The position numbers and the translations under genes are program-made. From assembly GCA_012934845.2 (NCBI GenBank), contig WNNJ02002182.1, forward strand, positions 57,679 to 121,678: a stretch of DNA of 64,000 nt. Reading direction: 5' to 3'. Shown here piece after piece: positions 56,551 to 64,000 of this stretch. A model generated the notes under the pieces. That model was given only the letters and a program-made list of their open reading frames with translations. It searched no databases and was not told the DNA's origin. The stretch comes from Pomphorhynchus laevis (Eukaryota > Acanthocephala > Palaeacanthocephala > Echinorhynchida > Pomphorhynchidae). Position 1 is the first letter of the stretch. Every line of letters begins with the position of its first letter.

Positions 56551-58505
56551 TAAACAAATGATTAAGACAAGAGACAAAATTTACAAAAAATTCAAAGAAC
56601 AGAATTGTTCTTGGACTGATTACAAGGAATTACGATATCAAGTTACGGCACTCAAACGTCAGAAACGCAGGTGCTTCGTTTCCAATCTTTGTCGATCATC
56701 AAAAAGATATCCCAGTAAATTGTTCAAACATATCAGCTCATTAAAATCAACTACGTCTGAGATTAACTCTATATTTATGGAAACCGGTGAGCTCACATCT
56801 GATGACAAAGCAATTGCCAATATTTTCCTAGATCAATTCACGCTAGAGAGTCCTACCTGTCAGTATTGCCCCAGATTCTCCACTGCTCAATATCCGTGTT
56901 ACGAATTTACTCCATTTGATAAATTTGAGGTTCTTAACGAACTTCTAAAGCTACCACGATCAATTGCGGCAGGACCAGACAATATTCCTCCAATTCTTCT
57001 TCGGGAACTTGCACCAGTAATATATGAACCTTTACACACCATATTCGATTTCTCCTTGTCAACAGGCTGTATACCATCAGATTGGAAATGTTCTATAATC
57101 CGACCTCTCTACAAAAAAGGCGACCGTAATCTAGCAAGCAACTATCGACCCATAAGCCTTACCTGCGTTGCTTGTAAAGTGCTAGAGAAACTGCTTTTTA
57201 AACGAATCATCGGGCACCTAGAAGATAACCAAGTACTCTGCGACAACCAGCATGGTTTCCGCCCAGGAAGATCTACTGTCACAAACCTCATACTTGCGAG
57301 GAGTGATTGGACCAGATATGCCGAGGCTGGAGTTAGTGTTGATGTTTTGTTTTTCGACCTCAGCAAAGCATTTGATCGGATATACTATGATGTCCTCCTT
57401 ATTACGCTGGAACAGTACGGCATCAGAGGAACCCTCCTTAATTGGATTAACTACTTCCTTAGAAATCGGAAGATTACTGTATTGGCTAATAAACAAATGT
57501 CAAAAACAAGAAATCCTGGACGCGGTGTTCCTCAGGGATCGGTACTCAGTCCATTGCTCTTCATTATTTACATCAACGAGCTTACTACAGCTATTTCGAG
57601 TCCATGTGGTTTATATGCCGACGACTTGAAAATTTGGCGACCAATAATCGATAGCCGAGATCCAATGATACTCCAGAGAGACATTGATAATATTAAGGTA
57701 TGGTGTAATCAACGGGGACTAGTATTAAACCCCGATAAGTCAAAACATATGCGCATCGGACATCTACACATCAATTCATCATATACCATTGACGGAAGAG
57801 AAATTGAAACAGTTCTCCAATTTCAAGACCTTGGAGTGATCGTAAATAGAAGCTTATCGACCATCCCACATACCAGTCACACAGTTGCTAAATGCCGTCG
57901 AATTTTAGGACTTATTAGAAGGACCATTGGCCAGCTTGACGCATCCAGTTTTAAGTTAATTTACAATGCTTATGTCTTATCTTTAATGAGATACGCTTCA
58001 CCTGCCTGTCACCCTCAAACTACGACAGAGACGAACATGTACGAATCCATATTACGCAAGGCCACACATCTTGTACCCAGCCAACGCAAGCTCTCTTTCA
58101 TTTTTCGACTTCACGCACTTGGTGTGACCACAGTGAAGAAATCTTTAAAGTCATCTGATTTAATGTTTGTGTGGACAGCGCTTAATGTTCAAAAAGGGCA
58201 GAGGGAACATGTTTGTCGCAAACTGTTCGAACTTCGAAATTCAAACAGATTGAGGGGACATCACCTCACGTTAAAGACCCACATTCGTCCACGAAGAAGA
58301 TTTAACACAATTGTCAACCGAACGTGGAAAAGCTGGAATAAGCTACCAAGTCAAGTGGTTTCGGCCTCCAGTATTTTGTCCTTCAAGAGAAATCTGAAGA
58401 ATGTACTAACTTAAAACAATCGGATTTTCATTGATATTTTTTTAACCCTGTACCCAGCCTGTACGAGCTCTACGCTCTTTTGCTGCTGTTGTATTTAATA
58501 ATAAT
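56551..58505 (+). mobile_element. LINE (CR1/Jockey-like) 5'-truncated insertion with intact RT frame
   Basis: It sits inside LINE A with aact on both sides. Lacks the endonuclease. Its 3' end is a run of taataata. Confidence 0.8.
56558..58414 (+). CDS. LINE reverse transcriptase, 618 codons uninterrupted
   Basis: Order of motifs: pre-RT (residues 1-130), AAGPDNIPPILL, DWKCSIIRPLYKKGDRN, NYRPISLTCVACKVLEKLL, NQHGFRPGRSTVTNLI, VLFFDLSKAFDRI (first catalytic Asp), GVPQGSVLSPLLFIIYINEL, GLYADDLKIWR (catalytic YADD, about residues 353-356), FQDLGVIV, then thumb ending WNKLPSQVVSASSILSFKRN. The enzyme copies LINE RNA into DNA at the target nick. The frame starts within the pre-RT region because of 5' truncation, so the ATG at 56558 is just the first Met and not the natural start. 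An intact frame of this length suggests a fairly recent insertion. Confidence 0.9.
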   Translation: MIKTRDKIYKKFKEQNCSWTDYKELRYQVTALKRQKRRCFVSNLCRSSKRYPSKLFKHISSLKSTTSEINSIFMETGELTSDDKAIANIFLDQFTLESPTCQYCPRFSTAQYPCYEFTPFDKFEVLNELLKLPRSIAAGPDNIPPILLRELAPVIYEPLHTIFDFSLSTGCIPSDWKCSIIRPLYKKGDRNLASNYRPISLTCVACKVLEKLLFKRIIGHLEDNQVLCDNQHGFRPGRSTVTNLILARSDWTRYAEAGVSVDVLFFDLSKAFDRIYYDVLLITLEQYGIRGTLLNWINYFLRNRKITVLANKQMSKTRNPGRGVPQGSVLSPLLFIIYINELTTAISSPCGLYADDLKIWRPIIDSRDPMILQRDIDNIKVWCNQRGLVLNPDKSKHMRIGHLHINSSYTIDGREIETVLQFQDLGVIVNRSLSTIPHTSHTVAKCRRILGLIRRTIGQLDASSFKLIYNAYVLSLMRYASPACHPQTTTETNMYESILRKATHLVPSQRKLSFIFRLHALGVTTVKKSLKSSDLMFVWTALNVQKGQREHVCRKLFELRNSNRLRGHHLTLKTHIRPRRRFNTIVNRTWKSWNKLPSQVVSASSILSFKRNLKNVLT

Positions 58506-58679
58506 AACTCCCTCTCGACGTCCGCCGCGCCCCCTCCTTTATCACATTCAAACACCTCCTCCGTTCACACCTTCTCGACACCTGATTTACAGTTTTGTTT
58601 TGTTGTGGTCATGTAAGCGTGCGCTGGCACGCATTTGCCACGTTAAAATAAATTTCTTTTTCAAGAAGCAGATACGACT

Positions 58680-58830
58680 TACTCAGGCAACACATCCCAC
58701 AAGTTGATGGCGCGATGTGACAGTCGAAAAATTGGTGGGCAATTGCGAATGGTGTCTCTTATACAGCGTTTCGAGTGACTGCGTAATGTCCTACGTCTCA
58801 CTCCAAAGATTTTAGTGTGGTCTTCAATCC
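58680..58830 (-). mobile_element. LINE C-terminal fragment
   Basis: The - strand reads KIFGVRRRTLRSHSKRCIRD and then FRLSHRAINLWDVLPE, the end of a LINE protein (R....NxWNxLP type). A 3' truncated piece beside LINE A. Confidence 0.5.
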
Positions 58831-58929
58831 AAGGTTTTCAATCTTTTTCAATCCAAGGATTTTTAGTTAATAACATAGTCAGATCTCAAGGCGTCCGTCC
58901 ATATTTCACGAGCTGTTATTAAATTGGTT

Positions 58930-59540
58930 AATCAAGAAAGACCCTGCATAAATCGGTGTTCTGAGTGCGAGAGAATATTGTTTTTCTTAAGATTAACCCG
59001 AATCTGCTTCGAGACTAGTTTTTCGAGAATTTTGGAAGATACCCAAGAAGTATCTACTAACAGGTGGATGCTTCTTGGGTGTCGGTACTACAAAGGCACC
59101 CATCCATATATCAGGAATCCAGGAATATTTGAGGCTGTGTCGAAAAACATATGTGTGATGTTGACAAGGAGAACAAGCTAAACACGAATCAGCAAATGTG
59201 CAATACCATCAAGGCTCGTAGAGCCGAATTGCCTCAACGCCAATAATTCACTGTAAATATCATCTATTCAATCTCTATCGCCCAGTTGTGTATAGGAACA
59301 AGAACCGTCTGCCAGACGAACTGATTAAAGTCTACAGTAGAGTTACATGGAACTGCGAAGATCTGTGCTAGATGATTAGCAATCTGGAGTCCCCCTGTCA
59401 GAACTTTATCCGACGAGTGAATTGAGTTAATTCCCGTTTGAACGTTTCCTCAACTACGAGCGTAGGACCAGAATCTCTTCGGATTATGAGAAATACACAT
59501 TACGATGTTGTTATCGAATGATTCTTTTTTTAAAGACAAA
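58930..59540 (-). mobile_element. LINE pre-RT/RT fragment, heavily broken
   Basis: The - strand shows SKILEKLVSKQIRVNLKKNN, SHSEHRFMQGLS and, further upstream, a pre-RT stretch. These are the LxKxxExLVxxxxxxxL and Q.GF-type motifs of the RT. Several stops and shifts. Confidence 0.5.
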
Positions 59541-60740
59541 AATTCCGATAATCAATGAAGCAGTGTACTCAGTACGAAGTTACGTAAAAAATTGTAAAAT
59601 TTGTAAAAAAATCTAAAAATTTTGGTGTTTATCTAGCATTGAAATGTCACAAATTTTTATTGAAATTTTAAATTGTCTATGCAAAATTTTTATAATCTTT
59701 TCTTTCGCCTTTTAATTCAGATTTTCAAAAGTGAAATTTACAATGCATTTTCACAATATTCGTCGCATACTGTAAAATTAATTGTATTTGTAGCAATCGA
59801 ATACAGTTTATCTGAATTAAATTCTTCCGTACCCATTCTCCGTAGAACATCACAATGATGACGATAACGATATTGCTGCCCTAAGGATTTGAGGATAAGA
59901 CGAGTTCATCGCTTCACGCGTCTTCGTTGGAAATAAAACAGACAGCGTACGCGTGTTTTTATATTAGGGATTTCTTAAAATTCGATCGTCTCTCTTGTTA
60001 CACGGTTTATCTTTTTGTTGTTCAATGTCATTCCTGTGGCTTTGAATTGTGCACATTTTAATAAATTGACGAATTTAATATTTGACGAATAATGTACCAA
60101 TGATAAGCAGGCTCAAGGCTTTTCCTCGAATTCGGGAAATAAATCGTTTTTTATAAATCGTCCTTAAATCGTATTTTGGGTATAGCCAGTACCGTTTACT
60201 GTCGAGGTTTGGTATTATCTGACTCATAATTTGCAATTTTTAACCATTTAAACATTCCCTAGATCCTTTTTTGCAAGGATATGTGACGGACAAATGGAAA
60301 CCACGATAAATAACATCCACGATGGGCTGATATTTATAGAAGAGCAATATAAATCTAATTAAATTTCTCAATTGTGATTTATATAATTATAATTATAAAT
60401 AACGGTGTTCTCACTACGTTTTTCTTTTTTATATCCGTCTTCTACTCATGTAACCAGCTGTAACTTTGTCTCCGACGGTTTATATTATCAATAATATACA
60501 GCAAAGATTATACACTTTTATACAACTTTGTTTTTTATTAGTTTTGGTGGAAACTAATATGAATCTCAGTAACCGATTTAATTTGCAGGACATGTGATCC
60601 TTTCGTATCCCAAAAGTATTTGTTTCATGGATATTCGATCGCATTAGAAAGGTCTAAGCAAGTTTAGCTTATGCAACGGTTCACTTCTAAAATTAACTTA
60701 CATCATAGCTGAACTTTAATTTCCAGCAAGATTCCATATT
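59541..60740. other. Intergenic, nothing recognised
   Basis: No convincing exon or repeat. A slightly GC-richer patch lies at 59850-59960 (gcttcacgcgtcttcg). Confidence 0.35.
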
Positions 60741-60840
60741 ATGGCGTATATGTATTAAATATTTACTGTTGTTTTTTCCCTACGTTGACCAAATAAAATG
60801 TCATTAATAAGCGCAGTGCGGAACAATGACGAGTCATAAC

Positions 60841-60936
60841 CGGGGTTGAGTCCCGTTATAAATCCTGCTTTAGTATTTATCCTTCCCTCGGGGTTGAGTC
60901 CCGTTATAAATTCTGCTTTAGTATTTATCCTTCCCT
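60841..60936. repeat. 48-bp tandem duplication
   Basis: cggggttgagtcccgttata through ccttccct occurs at 60841-60888 and 60889-60936 with one difference. Confidence 0.95.
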
Positions 60937-60939
60937 CCT

Positions 60940-61040
60940 TTAGCACATTATGATACCTCCTGCGTTCCCACCTTCTCGACATGACTTAGATTTTTGTTTT
61001 TGTTGTTGTGGTCATGCAAGCCTAAAAATAAATCCTTATT
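60940..61040 (+). mobile_element. LINE family A 3' end remnant
   Basis: cacattatgatacctcctgcgttcccaccttctcgac and ttgtggtcatgcaagcctaaaaataaat match the 3' end of LINE A at 58540-58660. Confidence 0.5.
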
Positions 61041-61273
61041 TATAGAGTCCTTGGAAAATCTACATCGCCGTGTACGCTGTTAACATACGATGAATCTTAT
61101 AAATGCGAAAATCCTTCGAAGAAAACATTTTACTATAGGCTATTTTAAGATAAATCTAATACGCACATATAAAAGTTAATATTGTCAATATGTCCGACAA
61201 TATTCAGTATACATTTTGAATATAATATCTAAATTCACAGCAAGGATTGTGAATAGGCGTACTCTTATCAAAC

Positions 61274-62040
61274 TTGTCGAAGTCTGGCTTAAATGGTTTA
61301 AGAAACATAATTATAGTTCGATATGAATTTGTTCATAACCATGTAAAAACTAAATATATGAAATATATGTTTCGATACATTGATGATATATGTGTATTTA
61401 ATTCTAATAATTTTTATTCAATTAGTGAGCACATTTATCCAGAAAGCCTTATTCTTAACAAAACCAATATTAATGATAAAGAAGGTGTATATCTAGATAT
61501 GAACATTAAATTAACATTAACTAAAACTACTATTAATTTATATCGTAAAGATGACATATTTAAATTTACAAGAAACATATTTTTGCATAAGCATTCATGC
61601 ATACCATATAATATAAAATATAATACATTAAATAATGAAATTTTAAGAATTGCAACAATATGTAATGATATTGCTTTCTTCAAAATCATTTAAATAATTT
61701 AATAGATACATATTTTAAACTAGGTTACTATAAAAATAACATCAAGCAGAAAATAGTAAAATATATAAATCAACACAATAATATAAAGAATAAATTTAAA
61801 CTCTTAAGTGCAAATTTTTATGGATGGATAATAAATAATATACTTTGTATTAGAATAAGATACTAGATAGTTATTTCAGAGGAAATACATCATTAGCATG
61901 TATTTGGCCCCGCTGCTATGTTGGGTAGAGGAGTTAGGGGCCGAAACCTGATAGCATAGCAGTTCCTCCTGATGACCTCTAATTCTTATTCTTATACAAC
62001 GTCTGTTATTTATAAGTCAATTCATAAAAACGAATTTTCT
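61274..62040 (+). mobile_element. Penelope-like element: RT C-terminal half plus terminal repeat
   Basis: The frame from 61274 encodes FRYIDDICVFNSNNF (catalytic DD), YPESLILNKTNINDKEGVYL and DMNIKLTLTKTTINLYRKDD, the RT palm and following region of Penelope-like elements. The RT continues to about 61830 and is followed by the terminal structure at 61840-62010. Neither an N-terminal RT half nor a GIY-YIG endonuclease was found. The same terminus occurs at 13.1-15.2 kb and 62.16-62.25 kb. Confidence 0.75.
61840..62010 (+). other. Structured Penelope-like terminus, best copy
   Basis: Nested complementary segments: ttgtattagaataagat (about 61843) with ttcttattcttatacaa (about 61982); aaatacat/atgtattt hairpin; and the crossed pairs GGCCCC/GGGGCC and CTGCTATG/CATAGCAG, whose order a-b-a'-b' makes a pseudoknot possible. 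Copies at 13.1 and 13.8 kb keep the second pair, one through a G-U. Confidence 0.55.
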
Positions 62041-62159
62041 CAATTATTAATTTTATTATTTAATTATTAAATTTTGATTTAGCATTATCATGTTTTGTTT
62101 ATTTTATAATTAAATATAATTATATTATTAAATATAAGTATATTATTTATATTTAATAA

Positions 62160-62250
62160 ATAATGTACTTTGTATTAGAATAAGATACTAGATAGCTTTA
62201 TCAGAGGAAATACATCATTAGCACGTATTTGGCTTCGCTGCAATATAAAA
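62160..62250 (+). mobile_element. Truncated Penelope-like terminus
   Basis: tactttgtattagaataagatac...ggaaatacatcattagcacgtatttgg repeats the start of the terminal structure and stops before the GGGGCC arm. Confidence 0.6.
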
Positions 62251-62259
62251 ATGATTAAA

Positions 62260-63442
62260 AATCATTTTTTAAAAAATGATTTCATAAAAATGATTTTTTT
62301 TTGTTAAATTTTATTTTTTATTATATTTTATTTATTTTAATTATTTATCTATTTTTTAATTAAATATCGTATAAATATGTATTCCAGTTAAATACAAGCA
62401 GGTATGCATTCCATGAATGCATACTAAGAATTGATCTTTTAACTTGATTTAAATTATATAAAATCTTATGCAGCAATTATTTATTATTTATTATTTAATT
62501 ATTCAAATTTTATTTAGTATTATTTTAAATTTATAAATAATATAAAATACGTATACGCAGTAAGCTGATCTTTTTACGGTATATCAGTATATTAGCTGAT
62601 CTGATTTATTCGAAATTAAATTTATACAATTAATTTTGTATCGCTTTATATCTTTTGTTCCTTTTTTATTATTGTTTCTGTTTATTATTTTAGCATCTAA
62701 ATATAATGTAGTTTTTTCAAAGGTGGTTTCTGTTCTAACTGACCTAATTTGTCGATCCTTTTTACGAAAAATTTTAAAACCTTCTTGAGACAGTTCATGG
62801 TTGATTTACGTTATAAACCACGAGTTTTACAAATTGGCATCAACTATTTTTAGTTTTGTAAGCATCTTGTTCATATGCCTGATGATTATTCGATAGCTTA
62901 TTTTTATCATGTTTACAAAATATATAACTTACAAAGTTATAAGTTAGATATAACTTATAAGTTATTTTCGATAACTTACTTTTAACTTACTTTTTAATTG
63001 TTTTTTTTTAATCCTAATGATTGTATACAATCATCTATCGAAGATAGACTGATTATTAAGAAACATTTATCTTACTCCTTCCTGCTCAATCAATAAACAT
63101 TTTCATGTTTTATATTGTTCTCGTTTTAAAAGTCATCTTCGTAGCCCTCGTAATTTTGCTCATGATTACTTTGGGAGATGCTCTCCATTGCCAATGTGAA
63201 CCTTGGTAGCCTAGTGGACCTCGGTACACAATCACTACTCCTTGTGTATTATTTATTTCACATTGCATATACATAAAAGAGAAAATATAAACCTTTTAAT
63301 AAGTAGCTTGATAAAACAAGTAAGTAGCTAAATTCATTAAACATATTCAATTAAATTCAACATTTCCTTTTTTATATTTAAAAAATTACGTTACTTTAGA
63401 AATTTGTATCTTTAGCTCTAGATCTATCTCGATACGACTGAA
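62260..63442. other. AT-rich region upstream of RpS5
   Basis: Low-complexity AT runs (62260-62350), then ordinary intergenic DNA. The segment just before the ATG (ctagatctatctcgatacgactgaa) is likely 5' UTR; ctttag and ctctag before it are possible acceptors for a 5' intron or a spliced leader. Confidence 0.35.
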
Positions 63443-63835
63443 ATGGAGGTTGACCCATGGGGTGATGACGATGTTTCATTTAACGAAGATGACGCTGGCG
63501 TTATTTCTGAGCAGAATGTGGAAGACTCTTTTGCCGAACCACAACAAGTTCCGAATCAGGTTGAAATCAAATTGTTTGGAAGATGGCGATATGATGAGGT
63601 GAAAGACGTTGAGATGGCCCTTAGCGATTACATAATGTTTAAAGGAAAATGTGCAACATTTCTTCCCCATACATGTGGTCGTTATCAGATGAAGCGCTTT
63701 CGTAAAGCTCAATGTCCTATTATAGAACGTCTTGTGTGTTCGCTCATGTTTCACGGTAGAAATGCAGGCAAAAAATTGACTGCAATGAGAATTGTTAGAC
63801 ATTCATTTGAAATTATTCATCTGTTGACAAACGAG
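63443..63835 (+). CDS. RpS5: 40S ribosomal protein S5 (uS7), first coding exon
   Basis: It has 131 codons ending in phase 0 at a gtaata donor. [49 protein letters not shown] and [16 protein letters not shown] align with uS7 of animals (human [31 protein letters not shown]). The protein binds 18S rRNA in the head of the small subunit near the mRNA exit. The N-terminal 40 residues are acidic, as in other animal S5 proteins but longer than in human. A few usually conserved positions differ ([12 protein letters not shown] for DYIAVKEKxAxF). The remaining exon(s), starting with NPLQ, lie beyond the window. Confidence 0.93.
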
Positions 63836-64000
63836 GTAATATTGTTTATATAAGTAATATGTTTTAATAATATTATAATATTACATATCTTTTAATATAA
63901 TAATATGTAAATTCAATAGTTAACTAATATAGATATATTATTTAATAAATTTATAATATAATTATTATATTATATAATATTATTTATATGATATTATAAA

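Larger units (their letters stand above)
56090..58660 (+). mobile_element. LINE family A 3' end, split by a younger LINE
   Basis: The left part (56090-56550) encodes KIDYCLSLFANPP, RITNTAVRVLFRLRRF and NYSNNYGLRSFLVAASPAWNQ. The right part (58506-58660) resumes with ctccctctcgacgtccgcc and ends with the ttgccacgttaaaataaat 3' UTR seen at 43.9 kb. The uninterrupted relative at 43.9 kb shows the join precisely. Confidence 0.75.

Noticed and set aside
61900-61970. HDV-like ribozyme in the Penelope-like terminus
   Set aside because: The P1/P2 crossing fits but there is no P3, P1.1 or P4 and no placed catalytic C.
61900-62000. Canonical hammerhead in the Penelope-like terminus
   Set aside because: CTGATGA and GAAA are both present but no arrangement gives helices II and III together; the crossed pairs suggest another fold.

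Overview
The window is nuclear DNA from an invertebrate animal. It is strongly AT-rich, its genes are split by AT-rich introns with ordinary GT-AG borders, and most of its length is retroelement debris. The ribosomal protein uS7 (RpS5) exon at the right edge is clearly metazoan. A few of its residues (PHTxGRYQ, CSLMxHGRN) recall nematode versions, but the species cannot be fixed from sequence alone.

Host genes: (1) 41-4111 (+) holds the last three coding exons of an alpha-carbonic anhydrase. (2) 12015-30201 (-) is a FAN1-type DNA repair nuclease spread over about 14 phase-consistent exons, including a 23-nt micro-exon; it ends in a VRR-NUC domain with the catalytic PD and ExK residues. (3) 36328-36735 (-) is an uninterrupted MIX23 (CCDC58) gene. 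(4) 63443-63835 (+) is the first coding exon of RpS5, which runs off the window. (5) 18391-18628 (-) looks like the final exon of another, unidentified gene lying inside a FAN1 intron.

Mobile DNA: Penelope-like (PLE) reverse transcriptase fragments with a conserved structured terminus lie in a FAN1 intron (13.1-15.2 kb) and at 61.3-62.3 kb. From 43.9 to 59.5 kb there is a graveyard of non-LTR retrotransposons (LINEs), with two clean LINE-into-LINE insertions, plus one old Ty3/Gypsy fragment. A foldback-like dispersed repeat occurs at 26.6 and 35.6 kb. A tRNA-like retroelement fragment lies at 10.7-11.3 kb.

Most interesting: the window holds several independent repeat families carrying hammerhead-ribozyme cores. 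The clearest is a single copy at 26685-26725 (-) with every core position, a perfect helix II and a perfect helix III. A 289-bp tandem satellite at 37.85-39.41 kb repeats a type I hammerhead-like core five times, with a covarying helix I pair. Looser CTGANGA...GAAA motifs sit in inverted repeats at 2.4, 7.3, 7.9 and 35.2-35.6 kb. Together with the PLE reverse transcriptase fragments this looks like the retrozyme/PLE association known from animals. That link is an inference. A second structural feature is a long inverted repeat of about 0.9 kb (24.7-25.6 versus 34.0-34.9 kb) that has copied one FAN1 exon.
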